DNA of 64,000 nt from Deltaproteobacteria bacterium IMCC39146 (GCA_030005635.1 JARUHP010000016.1:31319-95318), one strand, 5' to 3'; positions 45,848 through 54,772 are shown, counted from the first letter of the stretch. The notes: generated from the sequence alone by a model not told the origin. Numbers and translations are program-made.

Positions 45848-45861
45848 TGCCACATGTGGCA
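45848..45861. promoter_or_regulatory. Perfect 14-bp palindrome upstream of the EB_dh-like gene
   Basis: TGCCACATGTGGCA lies 40 bases before the ATG and may be an operator. The regulator cannot be named. The rest of the 526-base gap 45809-46334 holds repeat copy 2. Confidence 0.5.
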
Positions 45862-46035
45862 GGAGATTCAGCCTTGAATAATGTGACAAAAGGGCTTCGT
45901 GCTTAATGAAGTAGGTGTAAATACTACCCATCACTTGATATATATTACCACAATAGTAATGATTGGGCCAGTTATGCACCCGACCTTAAAATAAACTTGA
46001 AACATCAGGTCTTTATGAAACGGTTTTTGGATTCT

Positions 46036-46181
46036 CTGGGCTGAAGCGAAAATTTGGCCGTTTGAGAACAGCTTTTGGCTCATTGGAGAGTAATAGTCGT
46101 AGCTATTGGTCGAAAAGGAGCTGAAATGTGGGCCAAAGAGACAAATTTGCAGCCAGTTCATTGTCAGTCCAACAGGCTGCT
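46036..46181. repeat. Dispersed inverted-repeat element, copy 2 (one end missing)
   Basis: About 146 bp matching copies at 2178-2336 and 50216-50383, including the central palindrome around TCGTAGCTATTGG and the right end AGTCCAACAGGCTGCT. The left terminal repeat is absent, so it looks 5'-truncated or decayed. A further hairpin ATGAGAGA / TCTCTCAT lies at 46236-46266. Confidence 0.82.
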
Positions 46182-46334
46182 CGCTGGCGATGAATCCGGA
46201 AAGAAACGCCTCGGAAAAGAGTCGGAGAATAAAAAATGAGAGAGCCCCTGGGAGAGTATCTCTCATACGGAGCGGCATCAGAAGATAATAAACACGTGCC
46301 TACCTGGGCAGATGGGGCTCATGTTGTAGATGAC

Positions 46335-46925
46335 TTAAACCAAAGATTTCAGCTGTTGTAAAAAACGCTGTCCCGCTGATTCAGCTGCTGTCAAAGCTAC
46401 TTTTTCCTTTTCAATACTTCCCGCCTCAAAACAATTTAGAGCCTTCACCGAATCGACAACGTTTAAGCCGATATCCTTGGCAAAGTCCGTAAGGAGTGTC
46501 AGGGTGTTCCCCATATTCGCCTCCTCTTTCTGTTCACATACTGCCGCAGTCACACAGATTTTGCCTGTCCCACCATATTTTCCAATCCATTCGCTACGAT
46601 TTTTAGGGAATTGAATAAGGCAATAGCAGCGATCAATAAAGCGTTTCATGTCAGAGGTTACTGTGTACCAGTAGGTTGGCGAAGCAAGAACGACCCCGTC
46701 CGCCTCATCCATCATTTCTATCAGCGATTGGAAGTCGTCCTTGATGACACACTCCCAAGAGTCTTTGCAGCCTTCACAGCCAGTACAAGCGCCTATGGTG
46801 TAATCTCCGAGGAAGATAGATTCAACATGCGTTGCCCTTTGCTCAAGAGGCTTCAATATCGACTGAATGAGCCGCTCAGTATTGCCCTTTTTCCTTCTGC
46901 TGCCATTTATCGAAATAATTTTCAA
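46335..46925 (-). CDS. Flavodoxin-like NAD(P)H-dependent FMN reductase/iron-sulfur flavoprotein
   Basis: A 196-residue protein of the FMN_red/ISF family. KIISINGSRRKKGNTERLI binds the FMN phosphate, and ASPTYWYTVTSDMKRFIDRC binds the isoalloxazine. A CTGCEGCK motif (CxxCxxC) near residue 48 may hold an iron-sulfur cluster as in ISF proteins, although the family also has non-cluster members. It is likely to transfer electrons or reduce quinones, but the substrate is unknown. Confidence 0.82.
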   Translation of the reverse strand: MKIISINGSRRKKGNTERLIQSILKPLEQRATHVESIFLGDYTIGACTGCEGCKDSWECVIKDDFQSLIEMMDEADGVVLASPTYWYTVTSDMKRFIDRCYCLIQFPKNRSEWIGKYGGTGKICVTAAVCEQKEEANMGNTLTLLTDFAKDIGLNVVDSVKALNCFEAGSIEKEKVALTAAESAGQRFLQQLKSLV

Positions 46926-46945
46926 AATCCTTCTCCTCTTTTTAG

Positions 46946-48007
46946 CTAATTGACTTCCTCGCCCAAAGTTTTCCCGTCCACAGATATCTTGTTTTCAAGT
47001 TGCTCCTGCTTGTGTTGCAATTTTGTTATGGTCTCATTGATCCTGGACTTTTCCTCCTCACTGGCTTTTGGGAGCACATCTGTGAGAACCTCGAGTTGGT
47101 TTTCAAGCTCCACCACGCAAGCCTTCTGCTCCTCAAGTGTTGCCGCCTGTTCAGCCTTGTCAAAGATGATCTCTTCCGGCTCCTTGCTTTCTAAAGGGGG
47201 AACTTTATTGAAAAGAGGTTGAGAGGTGAAGGTCTGCCCCGATACGTCTCTGGTGTTCATAAAGTTTGGTGAAACAATTTCCACCCCAGCCCGGTGTATG
47301 GAGTCAAGGATGGCTGCATTTAGCCTGGAGCGCGCAGAGAGCAGTTGCTTGACATCGGACAGTAAGCCGTTTGTTCTATAGAGGACGGAAAAATCGCCAA
47401 GTTTTAGAATGTAGACGAATGGATCATCCAGGCCGGCGTCAGTTGCGGCCTGCAAGAGCAGGGCTTCGACCTGGCTGTGCGGGACATCGTATCCGAGAGA
47501 GACTTCGGCAGAGATAATGGTTCCAGATTCACGTGTCACCTTAACCGGGTTGTTAGTCACGAACAGGTTGGGCAATGTCATCAAATCGCGATCTTCGGTC
47601 TGTATCTCGATGTGAAACAAGCCTCTCCCGGAAACTCGCCCGAAATGATCCCCAATATAGATGAAGTCGCCGGTGCGGAAGTTTCGGACACTCCTCAATA
47701 AAATCCCAGCCAGAGCGTTGCCAAGGAAGGTGGTGGCGCTTAAGGCTATGGTGGCACTGAGCAGGATGCCGAGGAGACTTAAAATCTGACCGCGAAGGAC
47801 CTCATTGATAGGTAAGAGGATGACCAGAAAGAAAATAGCAGCAAGTGTTGTGCACAGCATTGTGACTTGTCGTTGAATCGCACGCTCCGGATGGTCCTTT
47901 TGTAACCTGGCCAGTAGCAAATTCAGTCCAATCAAGCCCAAGATCAACACAGCAACCAAAACAAGTGGCCCAAGAAAATAGTCCAGTAGCATCTCTATTC
48001 TATTCAT
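46946..48007 (-). CDS. MscS-family mechanosensitive channel 1
   Basis: A 353-residue inner-membrane protein. Two amino-terminal helices lead to the MscS pore helix (GILLSATIALSATTFLGNALAGILL), followed by the beta domain (FRTGDFIYIGDHFGRVSGRGLFHIEIQTEDRDLMTLPNLFVT). A carboxy tail of about 90 residues forms a predicted coiled coil (EEQKACVVELENQLEVL), longer than in the small MscS. It overlaps the second MscS gene by eight bases, so translation is coupled. Confidence 0.88.
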   Translation of the reverse strand: MNRIEMLLDYFLGPLVLVAVLILGLIGLNLLLARLQKDHPERAIQRQVTMLCTTLAAIFFLVILLPINEVLRGQILSLLGILLSATIALSATTFLGNALAGILLRSVRNFRTGDFIYIGDHFGRVSGRGLFHIEIQTEDRDLMTLPNLFVTNNPVKVTRESGTIISAEVSLGYDVPHSQVEALLLQAATDAGLDDPFVYILKLGDFSVLYRTNGLLSDVKQLLSARSRLNAAILDSIHRAGVEIVSPNFMNTRDVSGQTFTSQPLFNKVPPLESKEPEEIIFDKAEQAATLEEQKACVVELENQLEVLTDVLPKASEEEKSRINETITKLQHKQEQLENKISVDGKTLGEEVN

Positions 48008-48917
48008 GGTCGAACTGTCCGTTCGTCGGGGTTAGACTCTCTGGTGGCTGAAGTGCCGATTTCATCAGGACGTTAAGAGGCACGGGGGTTGCGAGGTTGA
48101 TGTTGCTTGAGCAGTCTGAACTGAACGTGAAACCCTCTTTTTTAAGCACCTGGCAGCAGCAGTCCATGACGGTGTTCTTTATCTCTATCATGTCGTGACT
48201 TTTGTCAAAAGTATCCACCCAAAAATTAACCTGAAGTTCTACATACTGAGGCAAGAGGGCCGACATCATGACCCTTGGCAGGGGATCATTGAGGGCTCCT
48301 GCCGAACTCCTGACGACATTCAGTAACAGAGAACGAGCCTTTTTAAGGTTGTCAGAGTAGTCGACCCCAACGACGAAATTGAGACGTCTCAGGCCATCAC
48401 GTGTGTAATTAAGCAAAGGCGATTTAAATATCTGTGTGCTGGGGATGAAAATATCGCAACCGTCAGGAGTGCGGATGTGAACATGTCTGAGTTCAATGTT
48501 CTTGACTACGCCGACTAAATTCTCCGATTCAATAATATCACCAACTTCAAAGGACCGACTGAAGGTCAGGAAAAAGCCTGCTATAAAGTTTTCGCCAATT
48601 TCACGAAAGGCGAAACCGAAGACAACAGCAGCCATTCCACCACCAGCCAGCAGGCTCATGGCAATATTGCCAAGGCCCAGGATGTTGAGAGCTAGAGCCA
48701 GACCAAGAAGACCTAGTAACCAGGTTGCTAATTGCTGGAGGAATCTCACATAAACTTTCGTTGCGCTCTTTTCAGCAAGAAGCCTAGCAGTTAAACGACC
48801 CAAGAGTCGCCCGACCCAAATGCAGACAAATAAAACGGTGAGAGCTGCAACGATTCGAGGGGTGAGGTTGGCAACCTCTTGCCAGGCGATACTGAAAGTG
48901 TTTTGCAATGTTCCCAT
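48000..48917 (-). CDS. MscS-family mechanosensitive channel 2
   Basis: A 305-residue channel. The pore segment is IAMSLLAGGGMAAVVFGFAFREIGENFIAGFFL, followed by SFEVGDIIESENLVGVVKNIELRHVHIRTPDGCDIFIPSTQIF, the MscS beta domain, and a carboxy alpha/beta domain. The ATG at 48917 is preferred over a much longer frame because GGGA precedes it and the upstream stretch is not protein-like. The stop overlaps the next channel gene. A paired channel arrangement suggests a hetero-oligomer or division of ion specificity; inference only. Confidence 0.85.
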   Translation of the reverse strand: MGTLQNTFSIAWQEVANLTPRIVAALTVLFVCIWVGRLLGRLTARLLAEKSATKVYVRFLQQLATWLLGLLGLALALNILGLGNIAMSLLAGGGMAAVVFGFAFREIGENFIAGFFLTFSRSFEVGDIIESENLVGVVKNIELRHVHIRTPDGCDIFIPSTQIFKSPLLNYTRDGLRRLNFVVGVDYSDNLKKARSLLLNVVRSSAGALNDPLPRVMMSALLPQYVELQVNFWVDTFDKSHDMIEIKNTVMDCCCQVLKKEGFTFSSDCSSNINLATPVPLNVLMKSALQPPESLTPTNGQFDHE

Positions 48918-49144
48918 TTTTTTGGTCCCGACAGCGGATATCACAAGTGTCGTGTCAATGCTGAAATGAGGTAAATACAACGCCGTAATTTTTGTTCCAG
49001 CAAGGCATGTCTTGAGCCACATCGTTGCAACTACGTGGCTTAAGACATAACGAAGCAGGCGCGGAAAAGAACGAGCTGCTAGTGAGAAGCCGCACTCATT
49101 ATAGACGTTATTGGCTTAGGTGGCTGCATTAAATACAGGGGTCA

Positions 49145-50125
49145 CTACATCCAGCGCATGCGCCTGAAAAGGATTGCCTGCAAGATCGCAATGACCACCA
49201 AAAAACTGCAGACAATGAGAAACGCATTGGGGTTCTCCATTCCGGGTATGCCGCCGACGTTGATGTCGAGTAGGCCGGTCAGAAGGCCTAGCGGCAGAAA
49301 GATGGCTGCAACGATCGATAGCAGGTACATGGTCTTGTTCATCTGAGCGCCCAGTTTGGCCTCAAGCTCATCCTGGACAATGGCCGCCCGGTCTTTTGCA
49401 GAATCGAGGTCTTCAACGTAGCGGGTGACCTGATCGGCGACTTCACGGCATTGCACGCGGTGCAGGTCGCTGAAAAAGGGGAACTTTTCAGTTTGCAGAC
49501 GCACCATCACTTCACGCTGAGGTGCAAGGTAGCGGCGCAGGCAAATCGCCTGACGGCGTAGCGAACTGATGCTGCCGCGCAGCTGGAAGTTCTCCTGAAC
49601 GAGGACTTCATCCTCAAGTGCTGAAACCGAGTCATCGAAATCTTCTAGAACGTTTGCCATCCGGCGCGCCAGGCCCTGGGTCAGGTGGACAAGGAAATCG
49701 CCGCAGTCAAGGGGGCCGTCGCCATCTTTCAAGCTACGGGCCAAGTCTTCCAATGCCATAACCCTGCGGTGGCTTACTGTAATAATACGGGTTTGCTCGA
49801 CCCATACCCTGATTGAGACCATGTCTTCAGGGCTCTCGCCAGGGTTGAGATTCACCCCTCTCAAGGTCACCAGCAGACCGCCTCCGTGAACAAAGCAACG
49901 CGGCCTTGTGTCTTCAGCGAGCAGCGTTTCTAGAACGAGCGGGTCTATGCCACTCTCATCGCGTAACCAGCTTTGTGTTTCTTCCTGGGTGTAGTCGAGT
50001 TGCAGCCAGAGGGTGCCTTTGGAAGGCACATCCTGAGTGATCAAGTCCCAGGCAAGAGGGCGGCTATGGCCTTTGCCGTCCAACAGACAGGCGGATTGCT
50101 GTGCAACACTTTCAGCTCTCGACAT
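49145..50125 (-). CDS. zntB: Zinc transporter ZntB (CorA superfamily)
   Basis: A 326-residue inner-membrane transporter. The carboxy-terminal motif DINVGGIPG (GxN loop) distinguishes ZntB from CorA's GMN. Two membrane helices end the protein, while the first 260 residues form the cytoplasmic funnel (FLVHLTQGLARRMANVLEDFDDSVSALEDEVL). It probably moves zinc or other divalent metal by proton coupling; the direction of transport is debated in the family. Confidence 0.9.
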   Translation of the reverse strand: MSRAESVAQQSACLLDGKGHSRPLAWDLITQDVPSKGTLWLQLDYTQEETQSWLRDESGIDPLVLETLLAEDTRPRCFVHGGGLLVTLRGVNLNPGESPEDMVSIRVWVEQTRIITVSHRRVMALEDLARSLKDGDGPLDCGDFLVHLTQGLARRMANVLEDFDDSVSALEDEVLVQENFQLRGSISSLRRQAICLRRYLAPQREVMVRLQTEKFPFFSDLHRVQCREVADQVTRYVEDLDSAKDRAAIVQDELEAKLGAQMNKTMYLLSIVAAIFLPLGLLTGLLDINVGGIPGMENPNAFLIVCSFLVVIAILQAILFRRMRWM

Positions 50126-50215
50126 AGAAACCTCAATGATTAAATGATTCGACTAAACTCTTCGCCTCGACAGGATTGCGGGTCGCGCTAAGCCCCTGTC
50201 GGAAATCCGTTTTCC

Positions 50216-50383
50216 CTAGCAGCCTGTCGGACTTACAATGAACTGGCTGCAAATTCGTCTCTTTGGCCCATATTTCAGCTCCTTTTCGACCAATAGCTAC
50301 GGCTATTGCTCTCAAAAGAGCCAAAATCTGTTCTCAAACGGCCGAATTTTCGTTTCAGTCCCGAAAGTCCGACAGGCTGCTAG
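50216..50383. mobile_element. MITE-like element with perfect terminal inverted repeats (copy 3)
   Basis: The element runs from CTAGCAGCCTGTCGGACTT to its exact reverse complement AAGTCCGACAGGCTGCTAG, 19 bp at each end. If the CTAG on each side is a target duplication, the terminal repeat proper is 15 bp (CAGCCTGTCGGACTT) and the element about 160 bp. The centre contains a palindrome around CCAATAGCTACGGCTATTG. It carries no gene, so movement would need a transposase elsewhere. It invades the 3' end of the LOG-family gene and supplies its last residues and stop. Confidence 0.85.
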
Positions 50384-51260
50384 CGTAAAATTCATAAACG
50401 GCTTGATTGGCTTCCTCTGCCGTTTCAACGTAACGAAAGAGGTTTAGGTCTGCAGCGGAAACCATCCCTTCTGTCACCATGGCTTCAAAATTGATGATCT
50501 TACGCCAATAACTTTTGCCGAACAGCAGGATCGGTACCGCACGAATCTTTCGGGTCTGGATCAGGGTTAGTGTCTCGAACAGTTCATCGAAGGTTCCGAA
50601 GCCGCCAGGGAAGGCGACCAGTGCTTTTGCGCGCATCAAAAAATGCATCTTTCGAATGGCAAAATAGTGAAACTGAAAGCAAAACTCAGGGGTGATATAA
50701 GGATTCGGCTCTTGCTCCATTGGCAAAACGATGTTGAGGCCGATACTCTGTGCGCCGGCGTCATTTGCGCCGCGATTGGCGGCTTCCATAATGCCTGGGC
50801 CGCCGCCGGTAATGATGACCAGCTTACAGTCTTCCTGATTTTGGCTGCCTTGCGACAACAACAGCGCAAAACGTCTTGCTTCGTCATAATACCGGGAGTT
50901 CTCCAGGGAGCGTTTCGCTGCTGTCTCGGAGGCCTGCAGGGACGTGTCGTCAGGGTCTGTTGCTAAAGCCTGACGGGCTTTTTCATAATGGTTTGCCGCA
51001 ACCTGAGGCTCCATGATCCTGGCGCTGCCGAAAACCACGATGGTACTTTCTATGCCTGCTTCTTGTTGCACCAGCTCAGGTTTGAGTAACTCGAGCTGCA
51101 AGCGAAGAGGACGAAGTTCATCGCGGAGCAGAAATTCCTGGTCAAGGTAGGCCAGCCGGTAGGCTGAAGATTCTGTTTGCGGCGATTTTGAGCAGAGTTC
51201 TGACGCGCGTGCGTCTTCTCCTGCGTTCGGGAACGGTCTGTGCTCACTGTACTTTGTCAT
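50355..51260 (-). CDS. LOG-family Rossmann protein with an element-derived carboxy end
   Basis: A 301-residue TIGR00730/LOG-like protein. IITGGGPGIMEAANRGANDAGAQSIGLNI and FPGGFGTFDELFETLTLIQTRKI (PGGxGTxxE) carry the AMP-binding and catalytic motifs of lysine decarboxylase-like LOG proteins, which release cytokinin-type nucleobases or act on nucleotides. The amino extension of about 90 residues is usual for the larger subfamily. The last eight residues (SSLSDFRD) and the stop are encoded by the terminal repeat of the element at 50216-50383, so the native carboxy terminus is lost. The catalytic core is intact, so activity may remain. Confidence 0.85.
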   Translation of the reverse strand: MTKYSEHRPFPNAGEDARASELCSKSPQTESSAYRLAYLDQEFLLRDELRPLRLQLELLKPELVQQEAGIESTIVVFGSARIMEPQVAANHYEKARQALATDPDDTSLQASETAAKRSLENSRYYDEARRFALLLSQGSQNQEDCKLVIITGGGPGIMEAANRGANDAGAQSIGLNIVLPMEQEPNPYITPEFCFQFHYFAIRKMHFLMRAKALVAFPGGFGTFDELFETLTLIQTRKIRAVPILLFGKSYWRKIINFEAMVTEGMVSAADLNLFRYVETAEEANQAVYEFYASSLSDFRD

Positions 51261-51332
51261 AACCTGCCCTATGGGTTGATTGTGCCAGTTTAATTCTTTT
51301 TGTCTGTATTGTTGGGCGTTGGTTGAAAATGA

Positions 51333-51629
51333 TCACACCTCTTCTTTCCTTGCGGTCTCCAGAAAATTACAAACATCGCGACCGAGGTCGACTAAAAGGG
51401 CTTCGTTGCCACTAATGAGAAGGTAGGAGTAGATTGAAAGGACAGGACGCCCAAATTGAAGAACCCTGAAATCAGGATATTCGTATGTATTTACAATTCG
51501 ATATTGAGAGGTATCAGCTGTGTGGGTTGCAGATTCAGCATCTTTCAAGCCCGCGCAATGAGCCGTGCCAAAGGCACACAAGGCAATAATGACAACAAGA
51601 AGCATGGCGATTCTTTTTAGTCTCTTCAT
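51333..51629 (-). pseudogene. Truncated MBL-fold hydrolase, amino fragment
   Basis: A 98-residue reading frame with a signal peptide (MLLVVIIALCAFGTAHCA) and the opening strands of a metallo-beta-lactamase-fold protein (EYPDFRVLQFGRPVLSIYSYLLISGNEALLVDLGRDV). The metal-binding HxHxDH motif and the rest of the domain are missing; a stop ends it after KEEV and no continuation is seen downstream. It resembles the start of secreted or rhodanese-linked MBL hydrolases. It is probably a dead remnant. Confidence 0.65.
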
Positions 51630-51695
51630 GGGGTTCTTTGCGAACGTGTAATGTCTCGATGGGTTGAGTCGGGGCTTATTAGCGCCGATGAACAT

Positions 51696-52469
51696 GGTTT
51701 GGTCTTGTTAATAGTTGTACTGCTATTATTTTTACTTGCATATTTTGAAGACGAGTAATTATTGAGAAATAAAGTGATGCTATGTCCCGGAAAAGCGATG
51801 GGCAAACAGGTGAACCGGAGAGAGCTTTCGGGCGTTGGCGAGAGCCAGATTGCATAAAGGAACCTCCCCTGAGTACAGGACATGGACCGGGAAACAAAAA
51901 CTAAGAGCGTCCCCGGGAAGGTCGCTTTCCTGTAACTAATGGTCGGGATGACCGGATTCGAACTAGTACCGTGTATTCCATAAACTAACGCATCTTGCTT
52001 TGTTCTTTGGCACGTCAACTGCGTTGTAGCTTCGGTTACATAGCGGTGCTATGCGCTCTCAGCCACGCTTTGTTGGTGCGCCAAATCCCGTCACAATTTT
52101 CAACATTTTATGAGTTACAAGGTACTGCCCCCCCCCTGCTCCCGAAGCAGACTTGTTAACGCAAATTTGTGCGTACCAGAGGCAACCTCATCCATAGACA
52201 TTGTTGAGGTCGTCAAATTATCAACGTCTCAATAGCGCACTTGTTGAATTCATGAATTCATTGTCAAAGCTCACCAGTTTCCGAAGTCTTAGAAATAACG
52301 TGAAGTTGGTTACTTCCGAAAACGAAGGTGTGCAATTTACTTTGATATGTCATAATCCAATTTAAATGATTTGCTAAGTTACCGTAGAATGTTCTGATGG
52401 ATATCTACAAAATTACTATTCCTCCTACCTGTTGTGTGGGCATTATTTTGATTTACTTGGAGTAAGTTT
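51696..52469. other. 774-base gap with a repeat block and a second short repeat
   Basis: Contains the decayed tRNA-half block at 51885-51975 and, from about 51975 to 52105, a stretch with the hairpin CATAGC-GGT-GCTATG flanked by GTAGCTTCGGTTA and TCTCAGCCACGC that has the look of another small dispersed repeat. The remainder to the hemerythrin gene shows nothing supportable. Confidence 0.55.
51885..51975 (-). repeat. tRNA-half/terminator block R1 (degenerate)
   Basis: GGACATGGACCGGGAAAC box, terminator arms AGCGtCC and GGtCGCT around CCCGGGAA, then TGGTCGGGATGACCGGATTCGAACT, a tRNA 3' half whose T stem no longer pairs. Same order and strand as R5-R10; it marks the left limit of the accessory island. 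Confidence 0.8.
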
Positions 52470-52883
52470 ATGGAAATAAAATGGACACCTGCTCTCAAGA
52501 TTGGTCATGACGTAATTGACAGTCAGCATATAGAACTATTTAGTCTTTTTGATGAGTTCGTGGATGGTTGTGCAAAGGGTCGGGGAAAGGCCTCTGTTCT
52601 TGAGTTGTATCAAAGCCTTAAAGAGTATATAGAGAAACATTTCCGTGATGAAGAGGCTCTGATGGCAAGTTCGGGCTATCCTGGGCTTGAAAAACAAAAG
52701 CGTGAACATAAAAACTTTCAGAGACAAGTTTCGGAACTAGGCAATACAATTTCCAGTCAGGGTGTAGCATTGATAGAGTTGGTGCAGATGAATAAACTCC
52801 TTGTCAATTGGTTGGTTAACCATGTTCAAGATGTTGATCAGAAGTTTGGTGAGTATCTACGAGAAACTGCCTCTGGAGAATAG
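52470..52883 (+). CDS. Bacteriohemerythrin 1 (one iron ligand changed)
   Basis: A 137-residue single-domain hemerythrin. Expected di-iron ligands H20, H57, E61, H80, H118 and D123 are present, but the first His of the helix-C HxxxH pair is Gln (Q76). The domain otherwise is complete (HDVIDSQHIELF, HFRDEEALM, NHVQDVDQKF). Hemerythrins bind oxygen or sense it; loss of one ligand could give a mononuclear or altered site. It is convergent with a second hemerythrin gene 24 bases away. Confidence 0.9.
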   Translation: MEIKWTPALKIGHDVIDSQHIELFSLFDEFVDGCAKGRGKASVLELYQSLKEYIEKHFRDEEALMASSGYPGLEKQKREHKNFQRQVSELGNTISSQGVALIELVQMNKLLVNWLVNHVQDVDQKFGEYLRETASGE

Positions 52884-52907
52884 CTTTTGGTTTAAGAGAG
52901 AAGCATT

Positions 52908-53339
52908 TTAAACGAATGGTCGGGATTTTTGGGGTGGAATGGTGTCTGGGCCAATGTGTGCTCTCAATTTCTTGTCGCTCACGGCAATGTGTTCTTTCAG
53001 CCAGTCGCATAGAAAGTTGAGGACTTCGCCTGAATTGATCAAATGATTCTTTGAATAGTCTTTTTTAAACTTAAGAACTTTGTTGGTTATCACAAGATGC
53101 TCCTGACAATGTTCATCAAGGGCCGGATACTTCGTGTCGCGCATGATTTCTTCTTCAGTGGTGAAATGAAATTGTATGTAATCCACCAGTTTTTCTATGA
53201 TGTGCGGTACGACCGTGTAGCCTTTTTTGTTCATCATCGCATCAGACAACTCATTAATGATGCCCACCAAGTTGCGGTGTTGAATATCAATCTCGGCAAT
53301 ACCAACCTCGTAACTTTTCTTCCAGAGAAATAGCGGCAT
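52908..53339 (-). CDS. Bacteriohemerythrin 2
   Basis: A 143-residue hemerythrin with all seven ligands: H21, H58, E62, H77, H81, H117 and D122. It should bind a di-iron centre and reversible oxygen, used for storage, delivery or sensing in micro-oxic life. It is divergent in sequence from the neighbour at 52470, so the pair is probably not a recent duplication. Confidence 0.92.
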   Translation of the reverse strand: MPLFLWKKSYEVGIAEIDIQHRNLVGIINELSDAMMNKKGYTVVPHIIEKLVDYIQFHFTTEEEIMRDTKYPALDEHCQEHLVITNKVLKFKKDYSKNHLINSGEVLNFLCDWLKEHIAVSDKKLRAHIGPDTIPPQKSRPFV

Positions 53340-53721
53340 AAAAGACCCTCTCGTTAATGTCTGAAAAAGACAAATGACTGAATTGGTTGCATTTATACAT
53401 TTTACAGAGGCGTTTACCTTATGTCAAAGCAAAGACGTCCCCTTCTCCGGAAATGCCCCAGAGAAGTACCGGTGTTAGTCGGCATGCAAAATTGACGTCT
53501 TGAATCTCTTCCCATAGGTCGAACTCACGTGTGGTAGAGAAAGAGGCCGCTTCGCGACGAAGCCAAGTCTGGCGGTAACCACTCGCGAATATCAGAGTGA
53601 TCAACCGTCGCAACACAGGTTCTGCCTCTGATATTGCCTTGGAATCATATTAAACCAAACCCCAAAAACGCAGTGGGCGGGAGCGGTATCTCCTGTTGAC
53701 AACTGTCAGCCATGTCAGGAA
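53340..53721. other. Gap between hemerythrin 2 and the LolA-like gene
   Basis: No supportable gene. A 65-codon frame at 53419-53616 has no ribosome site and no family features and is not annotated. Confidence 0.5.
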
Positions 53722-54480
53722 TTATTTATTATCTGGGAAACTCCCGACTGGTAAACGATTATTAACTGTCAATCGAGTTATTGTAATGACCGAGATGTTG
53801 TTATCTCCAGCATAGTTGTATAACTTGAATGGGAAAAGCACTCCATCAACCATACGGAAGTCATCATATTCTGTACCCAAAAGACTCGTTCCCATTGATC
53901 CCATGCTGAAAACTGCCTCTACTCTACGGATCAGATGAGTTTCAAAATCAATATATACGGTCAATGTGGGTGCCTCCACAAATTGAATTGAAAGAACCTC
54001 CATCGGCCTTCCATGTAGCTCTTTGAAACCAATATGTCTTGCCTCTGCGGTGTCATCAGCCAAACTCATGGGCAATTCAAGATAACCATATTGATATCTC
54101 ATTGATGAAAGAGATGTCGGGTTTGCTTTGCTCAACCTCTGGCCACTCCCTTGTAGGCCTCTATTATTGTTTAAGATTCTAACTTCACCACCCTTTTCTG
54201 GCATTATATCAATTCGTAACTTTGCAGGGCGTTGCATTGTTCGGGCATAACCTCCAGAAGATTGTCGTAAAAAATCATCAATTAGGCCATGTGCTGAAAC
54301 AGTCTTTATCTTATGGACTTGAGCCTTTCCTCCATAGGCCTTTAACGTGCCATCAATGGTGTTTTTGAGAGGACCTTCATATGCTTTTGCTGGACAGACA
54401 AATATCCACACCGTAGCCAATAGGAGTATAAGTGAAAATCGAAAGTGATTATTTTTTGTGGTCGTGATTGTACAGCTCAA
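53722..54480 (-). CDS. Exported LolA-fold-like protein
   Basis: A 252-residue protein with a signal peptide (about 15-33, ending PAKA) and a beta-rich body (KTVSAHGLIDDFL, RPAKLRIDI, GRPMEVLSIQFVEAPTLTVYIDFETHLIRRVEAVF) reminiscent of LolA/LolB-like outer-membrane lipoprotein-handling folds. I cannot assign a precise role. It lies at the left side of the accessory island near repeat block R3. Confidence 0.62.
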   Translation of the reverse strand: MSCTITTTKNNHFRFSLILLLATVWIFVCPAKAYEGPLKNTIDGTLKAYGGKAQVHKIKTVSAHGLIDDFLRQSSGGYARTMQRPAKLRIDIMPEKGGEVRILNNNRGLQGSGQRLSKANPTSLSSMRYQYGYLELPMSLADDTAEARHIGFKELHGRPMEVLSIQFVEAPTLTVYIDFETHLIRRVEAVFSMGSMGTSLLGTEYDDFRMVDGVLFPFKLYNYAGDNNISVITITRLTVNNRLPVGSFPDNK

Positions 54481-54580
54481 TATGCTCTCCTTATTTAATG
54501 GGTATAAAGAAATATTAACCTAACTCCGTGATAATTAGAAGGCGTGCTCAAATACCGAGTGCAACATTTTTAGGAGATAA

Positions 54581-54640
54581 GCCCCAGAGAGGTCCCGGAG
54601 ACAAAACCCTAGCGCCAGAACACACTAAAGCGAGATTCCT
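54581..54640. repeat. Repeat block R3 (A segment only)
   Basis: GGTCCCGGAGACAAAACCCT and CCAGAACACAC match the A segment of R5, R6, R8 and R10. No terminator or tRNA half is attached. The gap 54481-54772 around it contains no gene. Confidence 0.7.
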
Positions 54641-54772
54641 ATGGATCCTGAACCGGCATTATTAGTGATGCAATTAAGTATTGTTTGGCGTGGTTAATTT
54701 GTCTTGATTAACTTGGTGGGTTATGTATAATCTCGAGGGTCTTGGGTAAAGCAACCAATAGAGGGGGGCGTT

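Noticed and set aside
53419..53616. Small minus-strand frame of 65 codons
   Set aside because: No ribosome site, no motif; likely chance.
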